From NCBI GenBank assembly GCA_006386115.1, contig VFIW01000027.1, positions 186,001 to 250,000 on the forward strand: a stretch of 64,000 bases of DNA, given 5' to 3'. Below are positions 1 to 11,540 of the stretch, in pieces; position 1 is the first letter of the stretch; every line of letters starts with the position of its first letter. Made by a program: the position numbers and the translations under genes. A model generated the notes under the pieces. It saw only the letters and a program-made list of their open reading frames with translations, was not told where the DNA came from and did no database searches. This DNA comes from Globisporangium splendens (lineage: Eukaryota; Oomycota; Peronosporomycetes; Pythiales; Pythiaceae).

Positions 1-101
1 CCACGGGTGGAGTGGTAACGGTGGTTCTTTGGCTTCTTGATGCCATTCTTGTGGGCCTTGACCGTGTTGTTGCGAGCGGTGTGGTTTTTCTGCTTGACCA
101 T
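1..101 (-). CDS. RPL29: 60S ribosomal protein eL29, 5' part only
   Basis: The minus strand from base 101 reads [20 protein letters not shown] and continues with [14 protein letters not shown] up to the window edge. This is the very basic N-terminal block of eukaryotic large-subunit protein eL29, which has the family's K-x-K-N-H-T start and the G-I-K-K-P...H-R-Y core. eL29 is a small, mostly basic protein of the 60S subunit. Only 33 codons are inside the window, and the 3' end lies to the left of base 1. No intron is visible in this part. It is transcribed away from the clathrin light chain gene, with about 530 bp between the two start codons. Confidence 0.9.
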   Translation of the reverse strand, partial: MVKQKNHTARNNTVKAHKNGIKKPKNHRYHSTR

Positions 102-631
102 TTTGACGTTGGCTGGTTTTCTTGTGGGAAGAGCACGAAAGTAAACGCGGGCATCGCTGCGTGCTGTCCAAGACAGCGGCCATCCGCTGATGGCGCGAAA
201 AACCTCACTCCAAACCATTGGCTCGCAGACTCTCGCATACAAAAACGCTGTAGTGTAGCTGCACACCATCACGCGTCTATTGGGAGCGAATAAAACCTCG
301 CTCCAGGTGACTCTCTCAATGTGATGTGCGCCACGCTGTTTATGTTACCACATAATGTAGGGTGAAGAGCCTCGATTAGCACTAGTACAAAGTGTGTCAC
401 GCTAATTTTCTCTAATTGAGTACTTAGGTGGGCCACACTAAGTATGTCGATTGAGGGGTTACAAAATTGGGTATAAAACCTCGCCTTGGGGTTATAAAAC
501 CTTGTTGGTGGGAAGGAAAAGGGGGAGGTTACGCTCGCCTGCGTTTCCCCCCTCCGCTCGGATCTGGGCACGCGGCGGCACATTACACGACCAAGAAGCA
601 GCCGACAACCGACGCAAGACAGCAGCAGACG
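102..631. promoter_or_regulatory. Divergent intergenic region between eL29 and clathrin light chain
   Basis: No gene is supported here. The two flanking genes are transcribed outwards, so both promoters must lie in this 530 bp. The only structure I see is a loosely repeated AAAACCT word followed by C/T, A/G, C near 200, 292, 475 and 497 (see findings). Frames that stay open on the minus strand have low-complexity, unconvincing products. Confidence 0.5.
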
Positions 632-1623
632 ATGGATCCTTTCGGCGACAGCAACGGCAACGACACGGACCTGAGCTCCTTCCAGGCGCCCGCGGATGCC
701 TCCGCCTACGCTAACGAGTGCGTTTTTGTGTTTCTCTCTTTCGCGCTGCGTGTGGCATGATGGATCTTCTCTTACGAACTTGAAGAGCTGCGCCAACTTG
801 GACATCAGCGTTTCTTTATTGTGCTAACGCTTGTTTTGCTTTGCTTTTTTTGTATGATGACGCAGCTTCTATGAGGTCGATTCGGGTGAGGCCACGGCGA
901 CGGACGCGTTTGGATACACGACGGAGACGACCACGACTACCACGGAGCAAGACTTCAACGCGTCGTACGGCGAAACCACTACCTTCCAGCAGGAAACCTA
1001 CACGACGTACTCGGAGAATGTAGTGCAGTCGGGCTCGCGCACTTCGTCCTTCGGGCAGTTCGGCGCACAGATTCCAGTTATTGAAGAAGAGAACGAATTG
1101 ACGTGCGTAGCAATGTGATGCACTTGCCTTTTGATTGAAGTTGGCGTTTGGCTCAACCTATTGTTTTGTTTTGTTTTGTTTTTGTGACTGTAACAGCAAA
1201 TTCATGCGCGAGTACGAACAAAAGATTGCCGAAAAGGCGGTTGAGCAAGAAAAGGTCGCGGTCGAATCCAAGGAGAAGGCCAAGCAGGATATGGAGAAGT
1301 TCGCTGCCGAACGCTCGCGCATTAAGGAATCCAAGCAGCAGGCGAACCGCGTGCACGAGCAAGCCACGCTCGAGAAGCTCGCGGCCGACTTGGAAAGCGA
1401 GAACCCATGGGAGCGCGTGGTCAGTTTGGTCGAGTTGGAAGCGAACCGAAAGCAGAAGCTGGCGGCACTAAACGCGAAGAAGGATGCGAAGAACAAAGAA
1501 ACAGAGGCGCCAAAGGCGGCCAAGAAGGACGAGGAAGAGGAGGATGTGAGCCGAATGCGCCAACTGTTTGTGCAGCTCAAGGCCGAGCCGCTGGACAAGA
1601 CCCGCGCTATCGCATCGCATTAA
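632..1623 (+). CDS. CLTA: Clathrin light chain (3 exons)
   Basis: The exons are 632-717, 866-1102 and 1197-1623, all with GT-AG borders and both introns in phase 2, giving a protein of 249 residues. The N-terminal third is acidic and rich in Ser/Thr/Gln. The middle, starting at KFMREYEQKIAEKAVEQ, is a long charged heptad-type helix that in this family wraps the clathrin heavy chain hub. The C-terminal signature NPWERVVSLVELE, followed by DVSRMRQLFVQLK, is diagnostic for clathrin light chains. The protein would regulate assembly of coated pits and vesicles at the plasma membrane and Golgi. Length and domain order are normal. The start was chosen because MDPFGDSN opens an acidic N terminus directly after a short leader. 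Confidence 0.93.
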
Positions 1624-2075
1624 GTACTTGGATCTAGATATGGCAGCACACACGTCTGCATGGCGCCCGAAGCATGGACGGCGAGTGCGTGTGTGCAGAG
1701 TGAAGAGAGCGTAAGCATCTGAGGAGAGTGGCTTCCATGCGGAGATTGAAGAAACAGGATTACGCTCGAAATCCAGGCTGCCATTTTCATTTTGCTTTTT
1801 TTCTTTTTTCAGGTTTTTTGATGGCCATGTCACTCTTTCTAGCCTCAAATGTCACTGTCAAGGGACGATCGCACGTGTTGTCGCATGTTTCCCTTCTAGC
1901 GCTGGCTTCTGCATATGCGCTATCTCAGGTTCAGATGTCCATACTTCCACTGTTGCATCTTGCTTTTTTCCGTCTCGTCTTTGGTTTAATATGCTGCTCG
2001 ATGGGTTCGTTCTCCAGACCTTTTTCATGTTGTGCCCCCCGCTCTTGAAGCAAAGCCTCAATCACGAAAAACGCG
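1624..2075. other. Intergenic, nothing recognised
   Basis: This is the 3' flank of clathrin light chain and 5' flank of the FKBP15-like gene, both transcribed rightwards. It has T-rich tracts near 1795-1815 and no convincing coding frame or RNA gene. Confidence 0.6.
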
Positions 2076-5000
2076 ATGAGCTCCAACCCGAAGACGCGCC
2101 TGAACGGCATCTTCCAGGACACGGCGGCGGCCACGGGCCAGGGAAACGATGCGCTGCGCTACGTGGCGCCCAAGGAGCCGTCGCGCCAGCAGTTGCAGCA
2201 ACAGCAACAGCAGCAAGCTGCGCCAGCGGCGGCGGCAGCAGCGTCCGCCATCGTGTACACGGCGACGGTGTCGCTCTACCAGTACGACGCCACCGCGCGC
2301 AAGTACGTGCAGATGCTGAACCCGAACCAGAGCACGACAATCGGCTGTGTGATCGTGGGCAGCGACACGAGCTACAATCTGCTCTTCTACAACTCGACCA
2401 AACAGCATCTCTGTCTGATCCCGATCAAGTTTACGACGTTCAAGCCGATTCTGCAGCCGAAGAACTACATCAACTTTTACGATGACAAAGGAGTGAACTG
2501 GTCGGTCAAGTTTGCGAACGAGGACCAGGTGAGCGAGTTCATGAAGCAGATCTTCCTCACGAAGATCCACGTCGAGATCTGGGGAACGGAGAAAAGCGTG
2601 ACCAAGACGTCCCCGAACGCGCTCATTAAGGACGATTTGCTCTTCATGAAAGAAGACGCGACAGCGGTCACTACCGGCGACACGGTCGCTGTAAGCTTCA
2701 GCTGCTGGCGCGTGGTTGGGAATGCGACGTGTGCCCCTAGTGAAGTCGTGACCAAGTACTCGCCTTTCGAGAAAGCGACGGACGCCGATTTGCGCAAATT
2801 CCGCATTGGAGATGGAAATGAACGCATCAAGGCGCTCGAAGAAGGTGTTGTCGGCATGAAGAAGGGCGGGAAGCGAATTATTCTGGCGCCACCAGGCAAA
2901 ACGAATGGTCAGGACTGGTATCTTGTGGAGGTGCAACTCTTGAAAACGAAGACAGGAGGCAGTAGCAGCAGCAACTCGCAGCGTAAGTCTGTGTCTTCAG
3001 TTTCGACGAGTGCAACGGCTGCAGCTGCAGAACCCAGCAGCTCTGGCAAGGCAAAGACTCCACGACGACGATCGAGTCCCAATGCTGTATCGAATGCCGC
3101 TGCTGCAAGCTCCAGTGGCGATATTGTTCCGTACGAAGACGAATCTGCGCAGGACGATCTCGAATTGAAAGAACTGCGACTCTTACAGCGTGAGAAGCAG
3201 CTTGAGATCCAGGCAAAGGCTCTCGAAAAGGCGCGATTGAGCGCTGCGGCTGGAATGAATCCTGGCTTTGATGCGTTTAGTGGGATGGCGCAGGCACAAC
3301 AGCAGCAAGCTGCATTTGCACAGTCGGGTTTCGGATCATCGTCGATGGGGTTTTCTCCATATGGTGCTACTGGATCAATGTTCAACCCGATGCAGCAGCA
3401 GTCGCTGCTTGTTTCGGCGTCAGGACGGCCGCTGGATGGATTGATCGTGGAATTGCACGCGAAGGTGGATTACTTGATCCGCAATGCGCCCGCATCTGGT
3501 AGCAACAGCTCTATTGGCAGTTCTGTCGGCGGAGTGACTGATGTCTCGGCAGTGATCCGTGGTGTTGAACGACTTGCGAGCGAAAACGATCGTCTACTGT
3601 TGCAGATCAACTCGCAGAACCAGCAGTACCAGTCATACGAGAAGAGGTGCGAGGAGCTACTGAAGCAAAATCAACGTCTTCAGGACGAGAAGCGATTGTT
3701 CGACGAGAAATACCAAGCGATTGCAAGTCAACAGCTGAACTACAATTCCGAGATCTCGAGTCTGACAAGCGCACGCGATGCGGCAATCACGCAGACAAAC
3801 CGCCTGCATGCAGAGTATCAGCAGCTCCTGACCGCGTTCTACCAGAAGCAGCAAGTCTCGTGTAAGTGATTGATGCTTGTATCGCGAATGTAGAGAGAGT
3901 CGAGATTGCATTTCTGGCTCGTTGTTGGTGCTGATGTCGTTCTTGTCAATCGTGCTCTTTTCCATGTAGCTGAGAGCGAAGAGCAGCGAAACGAGCTGAA
4001 CTTTGAACGCGAATCGCGCGTGCGCTTGGAGCGAGAGCTGAAGAAGGAGACCCAAACGAGATCCCTCGTTGAGCAGGAGCTGCAACTGACGAAAAAGCAA
4101 TACGAAGTGTTTATGAAGCTGAAGGACCAAGAGCTGCAAAACCAGAAACAGGAGCTTGAAAAGCAGTGGATGGCTGCAAAGAACCAGGAGCAAAAAGACA
4201 CCGACGAACGATTGCGTCAAGTGACACTGGAGTACCAACAACAGGATGCTCGTCAACAAGAAGAACATCGCCAGCAACTCGAGCGGAAGGATAAACAAAT
4301 GCAGCTACAGTTGGAGACCATGCAACTGCAAATCACCCAACTAGCGGCCGAGAAGCAGCAGCTTTCGAGTCAACTTGAAAGCGCAAATGATCGCATTGAT
4401 AATTTGGATCGTGAGTTGCAAACGGCTGCTGCATCAACTGCGGATGGTTCGGGAGTGGGTCTTGCGGAAGAAGAGAAGCGTATCTATGTCCAGCAAATCG
4501 AGCTGCTTCAAGAGCAAGTGAAGGAGCTTGAAGAAGAGAAGTTTAAGCGTGTTCAAGACGATATGAACTCTGGTCGCCTGGCGTCCCCTCAGTCGAGTCC
4601 TCGCAGCTCGAAGGCGAAATCGTTCGGAGGCGAAAACAACTCCTTTGCGGACTTGGAGAAAGAACGAGAAGAGATCAAGGCTAAGGAGGAAGCCGCAGAG
4701 CGAGCGCTCGCGATGGCCCAAGCACTCAAGCAAGAAGCAGAGAGCATTTTGAAGAACCAGGAAGGAGGTGGTTCCAGCAGCCAAGAAGATCGCGAAAAGC
4801 TGACGAATTTGTTCAAAGAAGCTGTCAACGAGATGTTCTTCCGATTCCAAGATTACTTTGAAGAAGAGACGGCGCTGGACAGCAAGCAGGTGCTCACAGT
4901 TATCCGCAAGGTGCTAAAGCAAAGTACGAAAGACGTGATCCAGAAGCTGCAAGAGCCCGAAGAAGACGATGAGAGCGATGGACCACCTGCTCCACCTCCA

Positions 5001-5216
5001 CGCGAAGAAACGGCAGCAGTAGCAGCAGTGGTAGAAAAAGCTACAGCTGAGCATGGAAACGGTGCTGCTGAGAAAAATGGCAGCACAGCCACGGTCTCTG
5101 TAGCGAACGAAGACGCAGAGCCGACTTCGCTGTTCATGGAAAAAGTAGTGGATCGACTGCAACAGCACGCTGCTAGCGACAGCAGCGATGGGGAAGAGGA
5201 TGACTTCGAAGACTAA
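2076..5216 (+). CDS. FKBP15/WAFL-like protein: WH1-like domain, FKBP domain and long coiled coil
   Basis: There are two exons, 2076-3861 and 3970-5216, joined across a phase-1 GT-AG intron, giving 1010 residues. Residues of about 65-165 resemble a WH1/EVH1 fold (TATVSLYQYDATARKYVQML, then NYINFYDDKGVNWSVKF). Residues of about 205-295 form an FKBP-type domain with the typical loop GVVGMKKGGKRIILAPP and a closing strand WYLVEVQLL. A low-complexity Ser/Ala linker follows. From about residue 350 onward most of the protein is Gln/Glu-rich coiled coil, and it ends in an acidic tail. This order matches animal FKBP15 (WASP- and FKBP-like protein), which acts on early endosomes and actin. Whether the FKBP domain is an active prolyl isomerase is unclear. 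The neighbouring clathrin gene makes an endocytic role attractive but unproven. Confidence 0.85.
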
Positions 5217-5567
5217 ATTGCATTCACTATTGAGAGACCTGGCGATCGAAGCCACGTGTTAATGATGAAGATAAAGATGCAGAGAGAGAGAGAGAGAGAT
5301 AAAGAACGTGCGTGAAGGTGCAGTTTTCTATAAACATTGCAAATGCCACTGTATTCATTCCTGTTGTACTACGTGCTGTTTCCTTTTCCGGGAACGGTTT
5401 AAAGCAGAGAGTACAAGAACGACAGCGGTGGTGGCAAGGTGGGTCTTTTGTCTGTTTTTGCTGATTGTTCATTCGCGCTGATATGTTGCTTAACGTGGTC
5501 TCGTTCAGAAGTTGCTTGCATGCATTTTCTAGCAAGGCATAAACTACAACATCGATCCATCTGCGTC
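5217..5567. other. Intergenic between convergent genes, short GA repeat
   Basis: The FKBP15-like gene and the P450 locus converge here. A (GA)n microsatellite of about 20 bp lies at 5281-5300. Nothing else is recognised. Confidence 0.6.
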
Positions 5568-7328
5568 CTATGTGGACGTTGACGTTTTTGCTCGAGGCAC
5601 CATCTGCAGCGGCAAGCCTCCGTCCATCGTGAGCGTGGATTTCAGCACATAGCCATGCTCTTGCTGCTGCCCGTCCTGGATTTTCATGTCGCCAAAGCGC
5701 CGAACCATCGTTGCGACGAACATCTTGGTCTCGAGGACAGCCATGTTCATCCCGATGCAGATCCGCGGCCCCACCTGGAAGACGGGAAACTCATACGCTG
5801 TTGGCCGCGTTGTCATCTCAAGCCACCGTTCCGGGTGGAACACAAGCGGATCCGGCATCCACATGGCGCTATTGCGACCCATGTACCACGGACTGTACGC
5901 CAGATCGCAGCCAGCAGGGACAAAAGTACCATCGGGCAAGTGGTCATCCTCTGCGGCTCGCTTAATGTTGAAAGGCACAGGCAGGTACATTCGGAGCGCT
6001 TCGTGAACCACAGCGTCCAGGTATCGGAGGTTTTTGATGTCGTCATAGCTCAGCACGGAGCCGCCATGGCTGTCGCTTGAATCGTTGTTTGTCAACTCCG
6101 AGATCTCGTCGGCTACTTACCGTTGCACATCCGGATGGCGACACAGCGCGTACATGGTGTACGTGATGGACGACTCCGTCGTGTCTCGTCCCGCAAAGAT
6201 GAACGTGTGCAGGATCCTTTGCAAGGTATCGAGATCCAGCAAAGACGCTTCGTCACTCTCCAGTTCGCGCATCTTCTTGACAAACATCGACAGGATATCG
6301 AACCGCTTTGCAAATTCGTGCTCTGGCTCCGCAAACCGTTGCGCGAGGATTCTTCCCGTGACTTTGCGGATCGCGGCGACCTCGCGCTGGAGTCGGTACT
6401 CACTCGGCATGCACCATCCAAGCCACCGATAGTGCTGCTTGATAAACACTCGTGCGGCAGATTGCTCATTGACAAAGTCCATACTCTCCCCGAAATCGTG
6501 CACGTCCGCGAATTGCATCAACGGGACCCCGAACGCGATGTCGAAAATCGAGTGCAGTGTGTACTGCCTCGCGATGTCCTGCATATCGCACTTGCCATCT
6601 TCGCTCTGGGCGATCTTCGCATCCATCTCGCGCGCGTACTTGTCAAAGATCTGCTCCATGAAAAGCCTGAAGTTGGCGGTCGTGAACAATTTGGCCACGA
6701 CCTTGCGCTACAATTTCCACTTTGCACCATCATCGGCGCAATGCGCATGGTTCACCGCAAAGAGCGAGCCGGCGAACAGCTCTTCGGAGGCCGCGGTGAA
6801 ACCAGGCGGCTTGATGTAATTGTCAAAGTTCGTCGACAGGATGTACTTGACGTCTTCTGGATCTGTGACCTAAAGAGAATGAAGCGGTGAGAGAGTGAGC
6901 ACTTCAAGCGCTGGCTTCAGAGTCTGTCTGCTGCTCTATGGTTGTTTACTCACATAGATGGCGCCATCGAAGACGAGATGCCACGGCAGCTTCATGCGAC
7001 CGTGGAATTGCTTGAGCAGATCCTCCTCCAAGACGTGGACAAGTCAACGCAGAAAACGGTCATCGTCAATTTCATGCAGCACGACCCCCAGCATCTACGC
7101 AGCACAGGTATGTCGTACCAGAAAGTCGTAGATGCGAGTCTTGTTGGCAATGTACTTCGGCAAGATCCCCAACAGAACCACGCCTTTGGGACCATCGAGT
7201 GGCTTGAGGCCGTTCGCGATCCTTTGTTTGCGCCGCAGTGCGCGCAGCGGGTACGACAGGAGTCCCACGATGGCGACACACACAAGCGCCGTCGCGACCT
7301 GCGCGCCAGTGGCGTTAGACGCTGCCAT
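5568..7328 (-). pseudogene. Cytochrome P450, interrupted by two in-frame stops
   Basis: On the minus strand the predicted exons are 7328-7119, 7025-6954 and 6869-5568. The product would be about 525 residues: an N-terminal membrane anchor (VATALVCVAIVGLLSYPLRA), a Pro/Gly hinge (LKPLDGPKG), the I-helix AGRDTT, the K-helix EALR (ExxR), a PERW-type meander and the haem loop FQVGPRICIG with its ligand cysteine. All hallmarks of an ER-bound monooxygenase are present and sit in one frame. The frame is broken at 6708-6710 (TAG after KWKL, where the family has Q before RKV) and at 6117-6119 (TAA after PDVQR, just before VADEI). A 51-nt intron starting GTAAGT at the second stop is formally possible, but it would delete the conserved VADEI segment. 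The first stop has no such escape. I read it as a recent pseudogene; the first intron border is the least certain part. Confidence 0.8.
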
Positions 7329-7833
7329 CGCGGTCAAGGACGTCAACTGGTCCACGCGTTGTCGGTGCTTTTTGGCTGGGAGTTGGCTGGTGCAGACTTG
7401 GGGAACGCACAGAATGAGGGGTCTTGTGCCACCAGAAGACCAAGTGGGTACAAAGTGCACCCAAAGAAACCTCACAGAAAGACTACAGACTCAACATTGT
7501 GCTTTCTTTTAACTGGTTTTGGATAAAAGAGCATATGATTGTGACTGATGGTCTTTATGATCAGAGTGATGGTCTTGTGAACCTCACACTCTTTGACAGC
7601 AACTCCAAGCCCATGCACACAAGCGGCTGCAAGCCTCCCCAGCGAACCAGAAGACACGACTCGGGTACCTTGGCTGTCTGTCGCGGGAACAAGCGAGGCG
7701 CTGCTTCAACGAGACGGTTGCACGCGTCCAAAGCCCACTGTCACTGATTCCAGACTCGCCACGTGGTACCCGCTCGAGGCAGCAATGCTGCAATTGCGAC
7801 TGAGTACCCTCGATGATCCGTTGAATCCACCTC

Positions 7834-8721
7834 GTGGAGAAGTCACTCGTTTTGAAAGCTTCGCTTCATCTAGATCAAGCCACTTTGCTATTCACGGAGA
7901 TTCTGCGTGGCCTTGCTAGAAGTATCCAAGCGATTGGAAGACGAAAGCCAACGAAGTGGTCGCTTGGTACGACAGAGAAGCGTGGCATGGCAATTCTCGA
8001 GGACTCGGCGCGAAAACGCGGTCTCGTAATGCTCGCGTGGATTCACAGGGTGCTTGCGTCCTGCAATGCAAAACGCGGTATCTCAGACTCCACGCGCTCT
8101 CAACATTGGCTCAGAGCGGCTATGGACGGCACCGTCTACTGCAAGTATTACCAGATTTCATCAGAGCAGTCTACGGAGTCAACACCAGCAAGTGACGACG
8201 CTTCTGACCAGCTCGCATTCGCCTCACTATGCGCTACGCGGGCTCGGCAATTAGGAATGGATGACCGTGATCGAGCTTTGTCCAGTCGAATGATGCTCGA
8301 GCAGGCTCGGATCCTGACCACACACAACATGGCGACTCTGTTTGTGACCTTTGACTTGCACGAACGCTTGGACGAGCTCGACGCACCTGCGATCCTGCAG
8401 CGCTGCTGGCACCAGATCCACGCCATGATCACATACATGATGACCACCTCTGGCATCACTCCAGCTCCTGTGCAGCGTGCGAGGGCAGCCATAGGCGAAC
8501 TGTGGTGGTAGATGGTGTTTTATCTCGCCGTGTTGGAGAAATTCGAGTCCGCAAAGCACTCCAAAGCGGTTAACGCAATGGCAATCGAGGCGAGGAGCAT
8601 TATGGATCAAGAGTGCAAGCATCGCTTCAATGAAGTCGTAGAGCTTGCACGTGGACACGCTGATCCACTCAGTCTTAGCTGCAAACGAGTTCAAGATCAC
8701 CGCCGTACTTCGTCCCATTGA
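7834..8721 (+). pseudogene. Unrecognised protein-like frame with one internal stop
   Basis: The frame from 7834 gives 225 residues and stops with TAG at 8509-8511. It continues in the same frame for another 69 codons (MVFYLAVLEKFESAKHSKAV and onward). The product is helical and rich in Ala, Arg and Leu, with stretches such as LHLDQATLLFTEILRGLAR and MMLEQARILTTHNMATLF. I do not recognise a family. Composition on both sides of the TAG is alike, so this looks like one decayed gene rather than two. The 5' end is unclear: another frame, around 7734-7850 (LATWYPLEAAMLQLRLSTL), may belong to it through a frameshift. It lies next to the broken P450, so this stretch may be decaying as a whole. Confidence 0.35.
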
Positions 8722-9593
8722 AGCCTCCATCGCGGTGAACACGAGCATTTTACGAGTGCAGGATCATGTGTATTTTGTGTCGCTCAGGAGCGACGTCACG
8801 CTGGTATCATGGAGGCTCACGGTGGTGAGAGTGCAGATCCAAATTGCACGCGGACACACCGACTCGAAGGTCGCCATCCGATTTGCGCGTGGACGCAGAC
8901 TGCCATGAGCGCCGCATCTGCAGATTCCCGTTTGCATTTTGCTGAGGGGCTCTTTCTGAGGAAGGAGATCCACACGTACCCAGTCCAGATGTGCTGCATC
9001 AGCATGTGTCGAGATGCATGCGTGCGTGCGTGGGTCGCATTGATTGGGTGCCAGCTGCCATTCAGCACGGCTGCTTCTAATTTTGGTGACCTGTTTATAA
9101 CAACTACTCCTGTTGACATAGAATTATCTCATGAAAAACATAATTCAAATGCCTTTCTATAATGGATCTATGAGATGCTTTGTAGTGGTGTAGATGATAA
9201 AGGGGAAGACGTGACAGAGGGAATGAGAACCCTCTTGTCTTTTTGCCGTGTTTGAACTCCCCTATTCTCTTTCATCACCTTATTTCAGTACGTAATCTGA
9301 CAAACATTCATCATCATTTTCATCTTCCACAATTCAGAATACTTATTTAATCCAAGTGCTGTACCAAATACACTATATTAAGCTAATCTATTCCAACCTA
9401 TCACATTCGACAGGTTTTGGCGCCATTTTGTGCGTGTTCGCGAGATAAGTGGTGGAGAATGCTCCCTCCCCCTTCTGTATGACCTCGGAAGCTTCGCCGC
9501 CTTGGGCATCTCACACGCCACTTTGGAATTTGCTCGGCGCAGCCCACACAAGCTTCTCTCCTTCCCCTTCTTCGTCCCTCCAACATCTGCACG
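8722..9593. other. Intergenic upstream of S-adenosylhomocysteinase
   Basis: Short open frames here have no family features. The stretch 9080-9400 is AT-rich. The last 170 bp before the SAHH start include a CT-rich leader typical of highly expressed oomycete genes. No RNA gene was seen. Confidence 0.5.
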
Positions 9594-11039
9594 ATGGCTT
9601 CCCAAGGAGACTACCGCGTCGCCGACATCTCGCTCGCCGACTTTGGCCGCAAGGAGATCGAGATCGCGCAGATCGAGATGCCAGGTCTCATGAACTGCGT
9701 CCAGGAGTTCGGCGAGTCGAAGCCGCTCAAGGGTGCGCGTGTCGCCGGTTCGCTCCACATGACCATCCAGACTGCCGTGCTCATCGAGACGCTCAAGGCG
9801 CTCGGCGGTGACATCCGATGGTGCTCGTGCAACATCTTCTCGACCCAGGACCACGCCGCTGCGGCCATCGCGCGCGACGGCTCGGCCGCGGTCTTCGCGT
9901 GGAAGGGTGAGACCCTCGAGGAGTACTGGGAGTGCACGCTAAACGCCATCACGTGGCCATCGGACGACGGCAAGGGCGACGGCCCAGACATCATCGTCGA
10001 CGACGGTGGCGACATGACGCTGCTCATCCACGAAGGCTACAAGGCTGAGAAGGCGTTCGCCGAGACGGGCGCGATCCCAGACCCAGACTCGACGGACAAC
10101 GCCGAGTTCAAGTGCGTGATCAACATCATCCGCCGCACGCTCAAGACCGACCCAACCAAGTGGACGAAGATCGCCAAGCGCTGCAAGGGTGTCTCGGAGG
10201 AGACCACGACGGGTGTGCACCGCTTGTACCAGATGGAGAAGGCCGGCACGCTCCTGTTCCCAGCCATCAACGTCAACGATTGCGTGACCAAGTCCAAGTT
10301 CGACAACTTGTACGGCTGCCGCCACTCGCTTCCGGATGGTATCATGCGTGCCACCGACGTGATGCTCGCCGGTAAGCGTGTGGTCGTGTGCGGTTTCGGT
10401 GACGTCGGCAAGGGTTCTGCCCAAGCGATGAAGGCTGCCGGCGCCGTCGTGTACGTGACGGAAGTTGATCCGATCTGTGCGCTCCAGGCGTGCATGGAAG
10501 GTTTCCAGGTCGTGCGCCTCGAGACCGTGGTGTCGAAAGCCGACATCTTCATCACCACGACGGGCAACAAGGATATCATCATGACCAAGCACATGGCCCA
10601 GATGAAGAACAACGCCATCGTGGGCAACATCGGCCACTTTGACAACGAAATCGACATGGCCGGTCTCGTCGCCACCACCAAGCGCCAGAACATCAAGCCG
10701 CAGGTGGACCGCTTCATCTTCGAGGACGGCCACGCTGTGATCGTGCTCGCCGAGGGTCGTCTGCTCAACTTGGGTTGCGCCACGGGTCACCCGTCGTTCG
10801 TCATGTCCAACTCGTTCACGAACCAGACACTCGCGCAGATCGAGCTCTGGACCGAGAAGGACTCGGGCAAGTACCAGAGCGGCAAGGTGTACAACCTGCC
10901 AAAGCACTTGGACGAGAAGGTCGCGCGGCTCCACTTGGCCAACTTGGGCGCTGAGCTCACCGTGCTCTCGGACGAGCAGGCCGAGTACATTGGCGTGTCC
11001 CCACAGGGTCCATTCAAGCCAGAGACCTACCGCTACTAA
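9594..11039 (+). CDS. AHCY: S-adenosyl-L-homocysteine hydrolase (adenosylhomocysteinase)
   Basis: This is a single-exon gene of 481 residues. It reversibly hydrolyses S-adenosylhomocysteine to adenosine and homocysteine, clearing the inhibitor of methyltransferases in the cytosol. The sequence shows the N-terminal block [20 protein letters not shown], the substrate region around [15 protein letters not shown], the NAD-binding loop [10 protein letters not shown] near residue 267, the signature GHFDNEIDM and the C-terminal FKPETYRY that reaches into the partner's NAD site. It carries the roughly 40-residue insertion (about residues 150-190) that separates plant, protist and many bacterial enzymes from the 432-residue animal form. 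Codon usage is strongly GC-biased at third positions, as expected for high expression. It converges on the GH5 gene. Confidence 0.97.
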   Translation: MASQGDYRVADISLADFGRKEIEIAQIEMPGLMNCVQEFGESKPLKGARVAGSLHMTIQTAVLIETLKALGGDIRWCSCNIFSTQDHAAAAIARDGSAAVFAWKGETLEEYWECTLNAITWPSDDGKGDGPDIIVDDGGDMTLLIHEGYKAEKAFAETGAIPDPDSTDNAEFKCVINIIRRTLKTDPTKWTKIAKRCKGVSEETTTGVHRLYQMEKAGTLLFPAINVNDCVTKSKFDNLYGCRHSLPDGIMRATDVMLAGKRVVVCGFGDVGKGSAQAMKAAGAVVYVTEVDPICALQACMEGFQVVRLETVVSKADIFITTTGNKDIIMTKHMAQMKNNAIVGNIGHFDNEIDMAGLVATTKRQNIKPQVDRFIFEDGHAVIVLAEGRLLNLGCATGHPSFVMSNSFTNQTLAQIELWTEKDSGKYQSGKVYNLPKHLDEKVARLHLANLGAELTVLSDEQAEYIGVSPQGPFKPETYRY

Positions 11040-11540
11040 GCGTCATATTGGTCTAACGAAGAGAACGTCTATAGAAGCAGTGTGCGTCTCTAGTGTCCTC
11101 TCACCAGCTGTGCTTACAAAGATGCTATCGAACTGTGATAGGACTTCGCTTTCTTAAAACCAGCAGAACATGTATTGTGTTTTTTTCCGACGGGTGCTGA
11201 GAAATACGCTACAATTTCTCACCACCATAGTCGCCAAAGAGAAGAAGAAAATCCATCATGATTGCCTTTGCCCGTTGGATTGGTTCTTCGCGCTGCATTA
11301 TGATGAGCTGCAGAAACCATAGAGTGCTGTAGATGAAAATGATTCCAGGTCGATTGAAAACGAGGTCAAGTGGAAAAATACGAGAACAGGCACCTGCTGC
11401 ACAAAAGATCGAAACGTTGACATGCTTGTTGCATTACGAAGAGTGCAATCACAATGCCTAGGCGATGAAGCGCTCGAGCATTATGTGCTTGCTTGCTAAA
11501 GCTCAATAGTGTTTCCTTCGCGGGTGCTAAGCCCTCTTGC
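11040..11540. other. Intergenic between convergent SAHH and GH5 genes
   Basis: This holds the 3' regions of two convergent genes. No coding frame or RNA gene can be supported. Confidence 0.6.

Noticed and set aside
269..805. 178-codon minus-strand open frame across the clathrin light chain promoter and first exon
   Set aside because: No protein-like features, and it overlaps a well-supported gene on the other strand.
9939..10934. 331-codon minus-strand frame opposite S-adenosylhomocysteinase
   Set aside because: Shadow of biased codon usage in a strongly expressed gene; the product has no family.
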